Notes: generated by a model from the letters alone, not told the origin. Shown: positions 19,132 through 30,695, counted from the first letter of the stretch. The stretch: 64,000 nt of DNA from Klebsiella africana (GCF_020526085.1 NZ_CP084874.1:2728001-2792000); one strand, 5' to 3'. Program-made: numbers and translations.

Positions 19132-20052
19132 TTACTGGGCGGAGGTGACAGCGCTGCGCTGGGCTTCGCGCAGGGCGAGACGCAGATGATCGTGGTGTTT
19201 CGTCAGCAATTCACGCGCGTGCCAGGCGTCCAGCCCGCTGAGCAGCATCAGGATCGCGGTGCGGCAGTGCTGATGACAGCTGGCCAGCGCGGCTTTGGCT
19301 TCGCTGCGGGTGCAGTCAGTAGCCGCCATCACAATCGCTATCTGCCGCTCTGCCCAGTGCGGGCCGTTAGCCTGCAGATCGACCCGCAGATTGCTGTACA
19401 CCCTGCCATCACGGATCGCGAGTCCGGTCGTCAGCATATTGACAATCTGCCGCTGGGCCAGCTGAGCCTTCGGATTGGCTAACCCCGCTACCGCCTCCGG
19501 CCCGGTCTGTGGAGCAATAATGATATCCGCCAGCTGCGCTGCCTCGCTGGTCGGCTGCTGGGTGACGACCGCAATCGGGGCGCCCAGCGACCAGGCGTGG
19601 CGCATCGCCCCCCACACCCACGGCGTTTTGCCGCTAACGGTCAGCGCCAGCAGCATATCGCGGTTGCTAAAATCCAACGACTGCAGTTCAAAGGCGCCAA
19701 GATCATAATTATGTGCTGCGGTTTCCATCTCGGCCATCGCCGCTGCCGGCCCGCCGGCAATGAGCCCGACCAGCGCGTGTTTACCTTCCGGCGAATAGTC
19801 GCTGACCGCCTCGATGGCCGTCCGGCCCGAGGCGCCCGCGCCGATAACGATCAGACGCCCTCCCCGGCCCATCGTCGCGGTGGCGATATCAATCAGCCGG
19901 GCGATCTCCGGCAGGCAGGCGCCGACCGCCTCCGATATCTGCTTATCATCCTGATGCAGCATCGCCAGCATGTCAGCCGTGGCGAGACGATCGATGTGGG
20001 TGGTATCGGGGTGACGGCGTGCCTGCATTGACGCGGTTAGCGAACTGCTCAT
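19132..20052 (-). CDS. Divergent MurQ-like SIS-domain protein
   Basis: The 306-residue protein aligns by eye with N-acetylmuramate-6-phosphate etherase MurQ: ATxxIDRLxTxDML at the start, GRLIVIGAGASGR for the sugar-phosphate-binding SIS loop, GLIAGG, then LTVSGKTPWV and the C-terminal helical UBA-like part. Where MurQ has ASECPPTF with the catalytic Glu, this protein reads VSDYSPEG, so Asp replaces Glu. It is probably a sugar-phosphate isomerase or lyase of altered chemistry. GGAGGTTGTT precedes the ATG at 20052, favouring it over a start four codons earlier. No PTS or kinase gene adjoins it. Confidence 0.7.
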   Translation of the reverse strand: MSSSLTASMQARRHPDTTHIDRLATADMLAMLHQDDKQISEAVGACLPEIARLIDIATATMGRGGRLIVIGAGASGRTAIEAVSDYSPEGKHALVGLIAGGPAAAMAEMETAAHNYDLGAFELQSLDFSNRDMLLALTVSGKTPWVWGAMRHAWSLGAPIAVVTQQPTSEAAQLADIIIAPQTGPEAVAGLANPKAQLAQRQIVNMLTTGLAIRDGRVYSNLRVDLQANGPHWAERQIAIVMAATDCTRSEAKAALASCHQHCRTAILMLLSGLDAWHARELLTKHHDHLRLALREAQRSAVTSAQ

Positions 20053-20215
20053 AACAACCTCCATTTACGACAGAAAAAGCGCATCTCGGCAAAATCAGCG
20101 GCCTGATGCATATCCTTATATTCATCAGGACTATTTAACCTCTGTCGCCACTATACGGGGAATGTTCTGCGCTTTACCGCCGTCGGGGTCACAGTTTACC
20201 GTCCCCAACGCCCGT

Positions 20216-20572
20216 TCACGGGTGATTGTCGGTTATCTGAGCAATGCTGTCTGAAGTCTCATCTTCACCACCCGCCTGCATGGCCAACCAAAAGGATTGC
20301 TGGCAAAGGTTATAAAACTGTTTGCGCATCGGGTTGACCTCCTCGCCGGCAGCGTCGATAACCTGCCAGTCAATCCAGCATTCCGGGCAGGATGCGCTAT
20401 CCTGCTGCGCGATCTCAAGCTCATAGCGGTGCTGGATCACCACCCCGCTGCGGTGCCGCCAGCGGGCGATCTCCCACTCGGCTTCCGCTTCGTAATCCCG
20501 TTCACGATGCTGCGCCAAGCGTTCAACGTGCTGCTGCCGGAGAATATCCCGGACCAGAGAAGCCAGTTCCAT
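20216..20572 (-). CDS. Hypothetical cytoplasmic protein, 118 residues
   Basis: I do not recognise a family. The protein is hydrophilic and rich in Glu, Gln and Arg, with a CPECWIDWQVID segment whose two cysteines could bind metal, and aromatic residues in RKQFYNLCQQSFWLAMQ. It begins MELASLVRDILRQQHVERL, likely helical. It is divergent from dcuS, sharing a 155-base upstream gap, and may belong to that promoter region or stand alone. Codon use is host-like. Confidence 0.6.
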   Translation of the reverse strand: MELASLVRDILRQQHVERLAQHRERDYEAEAEWEIARWRHRSGVVIQHRYELEIAQQDSASCPECWIDWQVIDAAGEEVNPMRKQFYNLCQQSFWLAMQAGGEDETSDSIAQITDNHP

Positions 20573-20727
20573 AGTGTCTGCCTTAAGCCTGTGGCGAAAA
20601 GCGCCAGTTTACCCTGCGCAGGCGGCGTCTGCCGTAGCAAAAGCGGCCTTTTGCTTTGATTACACGGCTTTATGAATGCCGCGCTATCGGCGATAATACT
20701 CTTTCACTGAATCTATCCGGGGTTGTC

Positions 20728-22344
20728 ATGAAGGCATCTGAGCACCCGCCTCGCGTGCGCCAACGCACCTTACCGTTAAAGCTGAGCACCGCCGTGTCCT
20801 TGATGATCGGCAGCGTCATCGGCGCCGTGCTGCTGTTGGTGTATGCCCTGTGGTATATGCAGATCAGCAATGCCACGCGCGATGGCCTAAAAGAGACCGC
20901 GCTGGCGGTAGCGCGTACCATGGCCGATATGCCGCAGGTGAAGCGCGGGCTGGAGGCGCCCCCGCAGCAGCAGATCATCCAGCCGCTGGCCCAGACCATT
21001 ACCCGGCGCAACGACCTGCTGTATGCGATCGTCACCGATATGCAAGGCATTCGCTATTCGCATCCGGATAGCTCGATCATCGGGAAGCCGTTCATCGGCC
21101 AGGATATTCTGCCGACGCTGCAGGGCAAAGAGAACGTTGCTATTAACCACGGCGTGCTGGCCCCGGCGCTGCGGGTATTTACCCCGGTATTCAATGACCA
21201 GCATCAGCAAATCGGCGTGGTGGTGGTCGGCATTTCGCTGAGTAAAGTGGACGAACAGATCGCCAACAGCCGCTGGGACGTGCTGCTGACCATCCTGTTC
21301 AGCGCGCTGGTGTGCGCGCTGGGCACCTGGAGCCTGGTGCGCGGCCTCAAGCGCGTGCTGCTGGGGCTGGAGCCGCAGGAGATTTCCACCCAGTTTCAAC
21401 AGCGTCAGGCCATGCTTCACGCTCTCAAGGAGGGGGTGGTGGCCGTCGATGCCCATGGCCAGGTAAATCTCATCAACCCCGCGGCGCAGGAGATCCTTTT
21501 TTCCGGCCCGGACAAGACCCTCGCCTCAAGCCCACTGCTCGCCGACCTGCTGACCGTTTTGCAAAGTGGCGAGCCGATGTATGACCGCGAACTGGGGTGC
21601 AATGGCCTGCTGCTGATTAGCAATACGGTGCCCATCCGCAGCCAGGAGGCGGTGGTCGGCGCGATCTGTACCTTCCGCGATAAGACCGAGGTTAGCCAGC
21701 TGCTGCAACGGCTGGACGGCATGATGAGCTATGTGGATGCCCTGCGCACCACCTCCCATGAATTTATGAATAAACTGCACGTGATCCTCGGCCTGCTGAA
21801 TATGAAAAGCTATGGCAAACTTGAGGAATACGTGCTGCAAACCGCCCACCGCTACCAGGCGGATATCGGTGATATTCAGCACCGCATTAAATCCCCGGTG
21901 GTGGCCGGCTTTCTGATAAGTAAAATTCAGCGCGCCACCGAGTGCGGCTTTACCCTGACGCTGGCGGAAGAGAGCCTGGTACCGGATTGTCCGAATGAGA
22001 AGCAGGTCACCGTGCTGGTAACGGTGCTGGGCAATCTTATCGAGAATGCGCTGGACGCCATGGCCGGCCAGGCGGAGGGAGAGATCGGCCTGCTGCTGCA
22101 CTACCAGGACGGTTGGCTGAGCGGTGAAGTGAGCGACGACGGGCCGGGGATCCCGGAAAACAACATCGACGCTATCTTTAACAAAGGCTTCTCCACCAAA
22201 GGCGAGAATCGGGGCGTCGGGCTGTTTCTCGCCAACCAGCAGCTGCGCGAACTGGGCGGCACCCTTGCCGTCGAATCGGAACCTGGCGTATTTACCCAAT
22301 TTTTTGTTCATCTCCCCTGGGATAGTAAAAGGAAACGTGCGTGA
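20728..22344 (+). CDS. dcuS: C4-dicarboxylate sensor kinase DcuS
   Basis: The 538-residue membrane kinase senses fumarate, succinate or citrate and phosphorylates DcuR. Helix 1 spans about residues 20-41, a periplasmic PAS domain follows (RYSHPD with ligand-binding Arg and His; LRVFTPV), helix 2 ends it, then come a cytoplasmic PAS and the kinase core with phospho-acceptor His in TSHEFMNKLHV and ATP site DDGPGIP. It matches E. coli DcuS along its length and is closer to DcuS than to CitA. The ATG at 20728 gives the expected N-terminus. It overlaps dcuR by 4 bases. Confidence 0.93.
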   Translation: MKASEHPPRVRQRTLPLKLSTAVSLMIGSVIGAVLLLVYALWYMQISNATRDGLKETALAVARTMADMPQVKRGLEAPPQQQIIQPLAQTITRRNDLLYAIVTDMQGIRYSHPDSSIIGKPFIGQDILPTLQGKENVAINHGVLAPALRVFTPVFNDQHQQIGVVVVGISLSKVDEQIANSRWDVLLTILFSALVCALGTWSLVRGLKRVLLGLEPQEISTQFQQRQAMLHALKEGVVAVDAHGQVNLINPAAQEILFSGPDKTLASSPLLADLLTVLQSGEPMYDRELGCNGLLLISNTVPIRSQEAVVGAICTFRDKTEVSQLLQRLDGMMSYVDALRTTSHEFMNKLHVILGLLNMKSYGKLEEYVLQTAHRYQADIGDIQHRIKSPVVAGFLISKIQRATECGFTLTLAEESLVPDCPNEKQVTVLVTVLGNLIENALDAMAGQAEGEIGLLLHYQDGWLSGEVSDDGPGIPENNIDAIFNKGFSTKGENRGVGLFLANQQLRELGGTLAVESEPGVFTQFFVHLPWDSKRKRA

Positions 22345-23060
22345 TAAATGTGTTGATTGTTGACGATGATGCGATGGTGGCCGAACTCAATCGCCTGTAT
22401 GTGGCAAGGGTTCCCGGTTTTCGTTGCAGCGGGAGCGCTTCGACGCTCAGTCAGGCTCAGGAGATGATTAACGATCCGCAGCAGGAGATCGATCTGGTGC
22501 TACTGGATGTCTACATGCAGCAGGACAGCGGGCTCGATCTGCTGCCGACCATCCGCGAGTCGGGGCGCGCTATCGATGTCATCATGATCACCTCGGCAGC
22601 GGATGCCGCCACGGTGCAGACAGCCATGCATTACGGGGTGGTCGATTACCTGATCAAACCTTTCCAGTTTCCGCGCTTTGAAGAGGCGCTCACCACCTGG
22701 CGGGAGAAGCGCAAGCTGATAACCGGCCAGCCCTATTACGAACAGGCCGACGTTGACCGCCTGCTGCACGGCGGCGCGCCAGAGGCCAGCGACGCGCGCA
22801 AGCTGCCTAAGGGATTAACCGCGCAAACCCTGCGCACACTCTGCCAGTGGATTGACGCCCATCCGGATGTCGAATTCTCTACCGATGAGCTGGCGGCGGC
22901 GGTGAATATCTCCCGCGTTTCATGCCGCAAGTATCTGATTTGGCTGGCGCAGATCAATATTCTCTATACCACTATTCACTACGGCGCTACCGGGCGGCCG
23001 GTCTATCGCTACCGCCTGGTCGCTGAGCAGTACAGTTTGCTTAAGCAGTACAGTCAGTAA
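22341..23060 (+). CDS. dcuR: C4-dicarboxylate response regulator DcuR
   Basis: The 239-residue regulator has a receiver domain (acidic pocket DDD near residue 8, phospho-acceptor Asp in LVLLDVYM near 56, Lys in LIKPFQF) and a C-terminal helix-turn-helix (TDELAAAVNISRVSCRKYL). In E. coli it activates dcuB, fumB and frdABCD with DcuS. It starts with GTG inside the dcuS stop. Its 3' end overlaps the convergent apbE by 20 bases. Likely targets here are the adjacent fumarate reductase, DASS transporter and fumB. Confidence 0.93.
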   Translation: MINVLIVDDDAMVAELNRLYVARVPGFRCSGSASTLSQAQEMINDPQQEIDLVLLDVYMQQDSGLDLLPTIRESGRAIDVIMITSAADAATVQTAMHYGVVDYLIKPFQFPRFEEALTTWREKRKLITGQPYYEQADVDRLLHGGAPEASDARKLPKGLTAQTLRTLCQWIDAHPDVEFSTDELAAAVNISRVSCRKYLIWLAQINILYTTIHYGATGRPVYRYRLVAEQYSLLKQYSQ

Positions 23061-23991
23061 CACGATAGCCGCTGTCCAGCGGCGAAAAACGCAGCCGCTG
23101 CCGCGATGAGAGAATGATGTCGCGATTTTTGGTGACGAAAATCGCGTCGATATCCTCACGCTGACGCAGCGCTGCGCAGCCCTTCTCTACGCCGAGGCCG
23201 AACAGCAGCGTAGTCCAGATATCGCCGTCTAAAGAATCCGCGGAAATAACCGTCACGCTATCGAGTTCGTTATCCAGCGGATAACCGCTGCGCGGGTCGA
23301 GAATATGGTGCCAACGTTTGCCATCCTGTTCGAAATAGCGCTCGTAGGTCCCCGAGGTGACCACCGATTGCCCGTTGATCGTCAGGGAACCGATCAGCGC
23401 CTGCGCGTCGGCAAATGGTTTTTTCAGGCCAATGGCCCATTCGCCGAGGGTATGCACATTGCCGCCGAGGTTAATCAGCGCCTTCTCGACCTGCTGCTGA
23501 CGGAGATAATCGCGCACGCGGTCAGCGATATAACCTTTGGCAATCGCCCCGAGATCCAGCTCCATCCCCGGCTGCTGGAGAAACACGCTGCAGGTCGCCT
23601 CATCAAGGATCACCTCCTGTGGGCGGGTCAGCGCCAGTCGGGCTTTGATATCAGCCGCGACAGGCACGCTGTGCCCGTGAAAACCAATTCGCCACAGCTT
23701 CACCAGCGGGCCGATGGCGAGGTTAAAGGCGCTGTCGCGCACCATGCTGGCGGCTTTGGCGCACTGGATCAGCTGAAAGACCGGCCGGCTGACGGTGACC
23801 GGATGACGCCCGGCGGCGTGGTTGATGTCCATCACCTGCGACTCGGCGCGGTTAACGGTGAGCAGGTCTTCGTAGCGCTTGATAAGCTGGAAAACGCGGG
23901 AGGCCATCGCCTCATCGTGGGAACAGAGTTTGAGCAGGATGGGCGAGCCCATCAACACGGCGGAGTAGCTATAGACGCGGTTATCGGACAT
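23041..23991 (-). CDS. apbE: FAD:protein FMN transferase (ApbE family)
   Basis: This 316-residue flavin transferase attaches FMN through a phosphoester bond to Thr in FMN_bind domains. Family motifs are MELDLGAIAKGYIADRV, LINLGGNVHTLG and HHILDPRSGYP. There is no signal peptide or lipobox, so it acts in the cytosol, unlike the exported ApbE of Rnf/Nqr maturation. It lies 67 bases downstream of the fumarate reductase gene on the same strand, which carries an FMN_bind domain and is the evident substrate. Confidence 0.92.
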   Translation of the reverse strand: MSDNRVYSYSAVLMGSPILLKLCSHDEAMASRVFQLIKRYEDLLTVNRAESQVMDINHAAGRHPVTVSRPVFQLIQCAKAASMVRDSAFNLAIGPLVKLWRIGFHGHSVPVAADIKARLALTRPQEVILDEATCSVFLQQPGMELDLGAIAKGYIADRVRDYLRQQQVEKALINLGGNVHTLGEWAIGLKKPFADAQALIGSLTINGQSVVTSGTYERYFEQDGKRWHHILDPRSGYPLDNELDSVTVISADSLDGDIWTTLLFGLGVEKGCAALRQREDIDAIFVTKNRDIILSSRQRLRFSPLDSGYRVTDCTA

Positions 23992-24058
23992 CGGGCTCTC
24001 CTTAGAAGGGGCAAGCCGGGCGGCGAAAGCGCCAGCCCGGCAGGAGCAAGGTTACAGG

Positions 24059-26836
24059 TTATCCTCTGGCACGTTTCGCCGCCTGATGGCCCGCGAGGGT
24101 ACCGAAGATGATGATATCCGCGACCGCGTTACCGCCGATACGGTTGCCGCCGTGGATCCCGCCCACCACTTCACCGGCGGCGTAGGCGCCGCGGATCGGC
24201 TGCTGCGCCACATTCAGCACTTCGCCATCGGTATTAATGGTCACGCCACCCATGGTGTGGTGCACCCCGGGGGCGATACGAATAGCGTGGAACGGACCTT
24301 CGTTGATCGGCGCGCGCAGCGCGGTGGTGCGGCCAAACTGTTCATCATGCTGTTTTTCCACCGCCCCGTTGTAGCACTCGAGGGTGGCGAGGAAAGCATG
24401 GTAATCCATCCCCAGTTTCTCCGCCAGTTCCCGCGGTGAGCTGGCGCTGGTGACGAAGCCTTTGGCGATGTACTCGTCGGCAGCTTTGTTTTTCGCCCGT
24501 ACATGCTCGTCAAAGACGATGTACGCATAGTGTTCCGGCAGAGCGATAATCGCCGCCGAGACTTTATCGCGGGTCTCCATCTCATTGAAGAAGCGGTTAC
24601 CCTGCTGGTTGACGAGGATCGCCCCGCCGCCGCGAATCGACTCGGAAATCAGGTACGAGGTCTGCTGCTCAACGGTCGGGTGAATCTGAATTTCGCCCAT
24701 GTCCACGGTGCCGGCGCCGATGCGCTCCAGCAGCGCGATACCGCTCCCGGTAGCCCCTTTGTGGTTAGTGGTGACAAAGCCTTCGAGGTCCGGACGATAC
24801 TTCACGACCATCGCGCTGTTGGCGCTGAAGCCGCCGGTGGCCACTACGATGCTTTTGGTCTGTACTTCAATAACTTCTTTCTCGTCGTTGACCAGACGTA
24901 CACCGCTAACCTCATTCCCGCTCATCAGGATCTCTTCCACCGAGGTATCCAGCAGGACGTCAATACCGCGTTTGGTGATGTTGCGCACCAGGCCGCTAAT
25001 CAGATAGCCGCCGACCGCTGACCCGTCGCGCGGACGGTGGGTACGGTCAATGCTCATCCCACCGGTGGTGGTGATATCGTTGAGCATAATGCCGCGGTCC
25101 GCCAGCCACTCAATGGCTTGCGGCGCATTCTCCACAAAGCGACGCAGTAGCTGCGGGTTGTTTTTGTTGTGGCCGCCTTTCAGGGTTTCCTGATAGAACA
25201 GCTCTTTACTGTCCTGAATCCCTTTCACGCGCTGGAAGCGAGTTTCCGCGGCGTTCATCCCGGCAGAAGCCTTAATGGTGTTCCCGCCGATGGTCGGCAT
25301 TTTTTCGACGATCAGCACGCTGGCCCCTTCGTCGTGAGCCTGAATGGCTGCCGCCAGACCGGCGCCGCCGCTCCCTACCACCACCACATCATAGCTTTTC
25401 GGCGCGGCGTCATTGCCGCCCTCTTCCGCCGCCAGCGCTTTGCTGGATTTCAGCATCGCTTTGGCGACCGCTTTTTTCACCGCTTCGCTCTGGCTGGTGG
25501 CGCCGGAAATCGCGTCTACGTGCGGGGTATTAGCGGTGAGGATACGTTCACGGATCTCTTCGAAGCTGGTGGTGAACTCCACGGTCTGCACCGGGCTCGC
25601 CGCCAGTTCGATATCGGCAATATGGTCATTTTCGAGGCTGACGTTGATCACCAGCTCATTGGCGTCATCGTGGACGGTCTCAACAAACATCCCCGGTTTA
25701 AATTTGGCATCACCCATGCTCATGTCGCGGATCATCGCTTCCACCAGCGAGAAGCGCCACAGCGGTTCCGGAATGTGCAGCGCTTCACGCTGGGTGCTGT
25801 CGATAAACAGCTCCAGCTCTTCGCCGGCGGCGATACGTGACGCCCAGTCCGGATAGGCGATGCAGGCGCGGCCTACCGCAATCAGGTCATAGCCGTGATT
25901 GAGGCCCTGCTCGGCATCAGCGGCGTTGACTACCCCGCCGACCCCCATCACCGGCACCTGGGCCAGGGTTTCAGAGCGCATAGCGCAGTATTTCTCAATC
26001 AGCGGCGTCGGATCGCTGGTATCGACGATAGACGGGCGCAGGGTGGCCCCCACCGAGAAGTGGAGATAATCGACACCGCGGGCGGCCAGTTTTTCCAGCA
26101 GGTACATGGTGTCGTCGAAGCGGATCCCCGGGACCTCCATCTCCTCCGGCGAGAAGCGATAGCCGATGATAAAGGCATCGTCAGCATACTGGCGGGCCAT
26201 TTTGTGGGTAATATCCAGCACCGCCAGTGGGAAACGGGCGCGGTTGTCGCGGCTACCGCCCCACTGGTCGTCACGCTGGTTGGAGTTCGGCGAATAGAAC
26301 TGCTGGATGAGATAGGTGTTGGCGCCGTGAATTTCGACGCCGTCAAAACCGGCGAGGATCGCGCGACGGACGCCGTCGCCAAACTTGGCGATCATCCCTT
26401 CCACTTCTTCACCACTGAGCGCTCGCGGCATGGCGGCGCCCTCACGCGGAGCGGCGATGGCGCTCGGCGCCACCGGCTGGCGCCCCCCGATCAGCTGCGG
26501 GTCGACCATACGGCCGCCGTGGTAGATCTGCAGAATCGCTTTTGAACCTTGCGCTTTGATCGCCTCGGCGATTTTCGCCAGGCCGGCAATTTTTTCATCA
26601 TTATCAATGCCGATCGCACCCGGGAAGGCCAGACCGTAGTCATCAATAAAGCAGCACTCGACAATAATGGTGCCGATGCTGCCGGCGCGCGCGCGGTAGT
26701 ACTCCACCAGCTCGCTGGTGACGGTGCCATCGAAATAACCGGTGCAGGTGGTCATCGGCGCCATGAGCAAACGGTTTTTCAGCTCGGTACCATTTGGTAA
26801 AGTAAATGGCTGCAAAATACGTTCGTTACTGGTCAT
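24059..26836 (-). CDS. Soluble NADH:fumarate oxidoreductase, three-domain flavoprotein
   Basis: The 925-residue protein fuses three modules. Residues about 1-370 are an Old Yellow Enzyme-like NADH:FMN domain (LKNRLLMAPMTT, QIYHGGRM, GVEIHGANTYL). About 380-460 is an FMN_bind domain with the flavinylation site DAISGATSQS. About 475-925 is a fumarate-reductase FAD domain (DVVVVGSGGAGLAAAIQA, IGGNTIKASAGMNAA, HHTMGGVTI, GGIHGGNRIGGNA). Electrons would pass from NADH through covalent FMN to FAD and fumarate without quinone. There is no export signal. A cytosolic enzyme of this architecture has been described from Klebsiella, as I recall. apbE follows. Confidence 0.9.
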   Translation of the reverse strand: MTSNERILQPFTLPNGTELKNRLLMAPMTTCTGYFDGTVTSELVEYYRARAGSIGTIIVECCFIDDYGLAFPGAIGIDNDEKIAGLAKIAEAIKAQGSKAILQIYHGGRMVDPQLIGGRQPVAPSAIAAPREGAAMPRALSGEEVEGMIAKFGDGVRRAILAGFDGVEIHGANTYLIQQFYSPNSNQRDDQWGGSRDNRARFPLAVLDITHKMARQYADDAFIIGYRFSPEEMEVPGIRFDDTMYLLEKLAARGVDYLHFSVGATLRPSIVDTSDPTPLIEKYCAMRSETLAQVPVMGVGGVVNAADAEQGLNHGYDLIAVGRACIAYPDWASRIAAGEELELFIDSTQREALHIPEPLWRFSLVEAMIRDMSMGDAKFKPGMFVETVHDDANELVINVSLENDHIADIELAASPVQTVEFTTSFEEIRERILTANTPHVDAISGATSQSEAVKKAVAKAMLKSSKALAAEEGGNDAAPKSYDVVVVGSGGAGLAAAIQAHDEGASVLIVEKMPTIGGNTIKASAGMNAAETRFQRVKGIQDSKELFYQETLKGGHNKNNPQLLRRFVENAPQAIEWLADRGIMLNDITTTGGMSIDRTHRPRDGSAVGGYLISGLVRNITKRGIDVLLDTSVEEILMSGNEVSGVRLVNDEKEVIEVQTKSIVVATGGFSANSAMVVKYRPDLEGFVTTNHKGATGSGIALLERIGAGTVDMGEIQIHPTVEQQTSYLISESIRGGGAILVNQQGNRFFNEMETRDKVSAAIIALPEHYAYIVFDEHVRAKNKAADEYIAKGFVTSASSPRELAEKLGMDYHAFLATLECYNGAVEKQHDEQFGRTTALRAPINEGPFHAIRIAPGVHHTMGGVTINTDGEVLNVAQQPIRGAYAAGEVVGGIHGGNRIGGNAVADIIIFGTLAGHQAAKRARG

Positions 26837-27476
26837 AAGTTACGCTCCAGATTTTAAAATATTAAAAGCTCAGAATGGGGTGACGGAATCATTATTGGTT
26901 GTGGTTTTTAATTCCTGCTGTCATGCCAATAATATAGCGCGTTTTTTAGTTACTAAACTAATTACGTTAGTTATAAAACTATTTAACCCCAACAATAACA
27001 TCACTACCTCTATTGTATTATTAAAATAATAAATTACATTTACATAATACAAATGTGCGATAACATTTATGATACTTTTGTTAACATAATTAATGACAAA
27101 GAAAAACAATAAAAAACAGCAAAATCAGACACATACAAAAACAAAAAATAATTTTAGCATTTATTGTTCATTTATATTTTAACATCTATCGATATTTTAG
27201 CCAAATTAACACCTCACCATATAGGGTTATGCTGATAATAAAAAAATAGTGAAATCACCGGCTTTTCTTGATCTTGATCAATTGCAACGGCCATTGAAAG
27301 CGCAATATATAAATAACCAACAAATTTAATTTAACGCCTCATAAAACGCGTTAAATAAGCGCCCTGTCGATACTCAGAAACGCAAAATAAAAACTAAAGT
27401 AACTTTTGTAATTAAAGAAACCACTGAGCATGTCGCTGGCGTAAACGTTATTTTCAACAACTTGCAGATACTCATT
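26837..27476. promoter_or_regulatory. AT-rich divergent control region, fumarate reductase / DASS transporter
   Basis: This 640-base gap is far richer in A+T than its surroundings and separates divergent genes of one pathway. It contains one perfect FNR box close to the transporter. I see no coding potential beyond short AT-rich ORFs. DcuR and NarL sites are plausible but not resolvable by eye. Confidence 0.65.
27268..27281 (+). promoter_or_regulatory. Perfect FNR box upstream of the DASS transporter
   Basis: TTGATCTTGATCAA is an exact match to the FNR consensus TTGAT-N4-ATCAA. A TATATA hexamer at 27306-27311 lies where the -10 of a class II FNR promoter (box centred near -41.5) should be. 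Anaerobic activation of the transporter is therefore predicted, with a start near 27316 and a leader of about 160 bases. Confidence 0.8.
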
Positions 27477-28988
27477 ATGAAAGAGAAAAAGACAACCATA
27501 CCGCCTGCCGGTGCAGTCAAGCCAACGACTGCGAATAAAAAACGTCTCCTGATGATGGCGCTGCCGATTATCGTTGCCGTGCTGTTATTGTTCGTCCCGG
27601 TCCCGGACGGCCTACCGCCGTACGCCTGGCACTACTTCGCTATCTTTGTCGGGGTGATCGTCGGGTTGATTTTTGAACCGCTGCCCGGCGCCGTTATCGG
27701 CATCACCGGCGTGGTAGTTATTGCCCTGTGCAGCCAATGGCTGCTGTTCAGCCCGGATCAGATGGCCGCGCCAGGCTTCAAAATGGCCGGCGCCTCCTTT
27801 AAGTGGGCGGTGAGCGGCTTCGGCAACTCCACCGTGTGGCTTATCTTCGGCGCGTTCATGTTCGCCGCCGGCTACGATAAAACGCAGTTCGGCCGCCGCC
27901 TGGCGCTGATTCTGGTGAAATATCTTGGCCGTCGCAGCCTGACGCTCGGCTACGCCATCACCTTCGCGGATCTGCTGCTGGCGCCGTTTACACCGTCTAA
28001 CACCGCACGCAGCGGGGGGACTATCTACCCGATTATCGCTAACCTGCCGCCGCTGTACGGTTCAAAGCCAAACGATCCGAGCGCACGTAAAATCGGTTCC
28101 TATCTGATGTGGGTAGCGATCACCGCCGCCTGTATCACCAGCTCGATGTTCCTGTCGGCGCTGGCCCCGAACCTGCTGGCCCTGGCGCTGGTCAAAAGCA
28201 TTGTTGGCATCAATATCTCCTGGGGCACCTGGTTCATCGCCTTCCTGCCGCTGGGTATCCTGCTGATTCTGGCCATGCCGCTGCTGGCCTACTGGTTCTA
28301 CCCGCCGGAAGTGAAAGTCAATAACGAAGTGCCACTGTGGGCCGCGCGTGAACTGGAAAAACTGGGCAAGCTGTCACGCAATGAAATTCTGCTGCTGGTC
28401 TTCGTCTGCTTCGCGCTGATGATGTGGATCTTCGCCGCCGACTGGATCGAACCGGCGCTGGCTGCCCTGCTGGTTATCGTGCTGATGCTGTGGACCGGCG
28501 TGCTCTCGTGGAGCGATATCACCAACAACAAAGCGGCATGGAACACCTTTGTCTGGTTCGCCACCCTGGTGGCACTGGCCGACGGCCTCTCCTCCACCGG
28601 CTTTATCGCCTGGCTGGGTAAAGAGGGCGGCGCGCTGATGAGCGGCATCTCGCCGGGGATGGCGACCATCGTCCTGCTGCTGGCGTTCTACTTGCTGCAC
28701 TATCTGTTTGCCAGCACCACCGCGCACACCACCGCGCTGCTGCCGGCCATGCTGACCATTGCCTCGACTATCCCGGGAATGAATATGGAAGTGTTTGTCC
28801 TGCTGATGGTCACCTCGCTGGGCGTGATGGGGATCATCACCCCGTACGGTACTGGCCCAAGCCCAATCTACTACGGCAGCGGCTACCTGCCGACTAAAGA
28901 TTACTGGCGCCTCGGCACCATCTTTGGCGCCATCTTCCTGGCCGCCCTGCTGCTGATTGGCTATCCGTGGATGTCCATGATGTTCTGA
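27477..28988 (+). CDS. DASS-family dicarboxylate antiporter (TtdT/CitT-like)
   Basis: This 503-residue protein of the divalent anion:Na+ symporter family has about twelve helices. The two SNT-type substrate motifs are visible as TPSNTARSGG and the later STTAHTTALLP, and GTGPSPIYYGSGYLPTKDYW is shared with TtdT and CitT. It probably exchanges a dicarboxylate such as L-malate, tartrate or fumarate for succinate. The ATG at 27477 is preferred over a TTG five codons earlier. FNR box upstream, fumB downstream and DcuSR nearby support a role in anaerobic C4-dicarboxylate use. Confidence 0.88.
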   Translation: MKEKKTTIPPAGAVKPTTANKKRLLMMALPIIVAVLLLFVPVPDGLPPYAWHYFAIFVGVIVGLIFEPLPGAVIGITGVVVIALCSQWLLFSPDQMAAPGFKMAGASFKWAVSGFGNSTVWLIFGAFMFAAGYDKTQFGRRLALILVKYLGRRSLTLGYAITFADLLLAPFTPSNTARSGGTIYPIIANLPPLYGSKPNDPSARKIGSYLMWVAITAACITSSMFLSALAPNLLALALVKSIVGINISWGTWFIAFLPLGILLILAMPLLAYWFYPPEVKVNNEVPLWAARELEKLGKLSRNEILLLVFVCFALMMWIFAADWIEPALAALLVIVLMLWTGVLSWSDITNNKAAWNTFVWFATLVALADGLSSTGFIAWLGKEGGALMSGISPGMATIVLLLAFYLLHYLFASTTAHTTALLPAMLTIASTIPGMNMEVFVLLMVTSLGVMGIITPYGTGPSPIYYGSGYLPTKDYWRLGTIFGAIFLAALLLIGYPWMSMMF

Positions 28989-28994
28989 TTCATA

Positions 28995-29021
28995 ACCGCC
29001 GGGACTACCCCGGCGGTTTTT
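28995..29021 (+). terminator. Intrinsic terminator between the DASS transporter and fumB
   Basis: A perfect 9-bp stem (ACCGCCGGG / CCCGGCGGT) with a 5-base loop runs into TTTTT, seven bases after the transporter stop. FumB ribosome binding sequence TATGGAGTAAG begins just after, so partial read-through is likely. Confidence 0.85.
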
Positions 29022-29042
29022 ATCTTTATGGAGTAAGTGACT

Positions 29043-30695
<1,653 letters not shown>

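Noticed and set aside
20728..22344. Sensor kinase as CitA
   Set aside because: Sequence along the length and pairing with a DcuR-like regulator fit DcuS better; no citrate fermentation genes adjoin.
23305..26545. Long plus-strand ORFs opposite apbE and the fumarate reductase
   Set aside because: Shadows of GC-rich genes; the minus-strand products have full family motifs.
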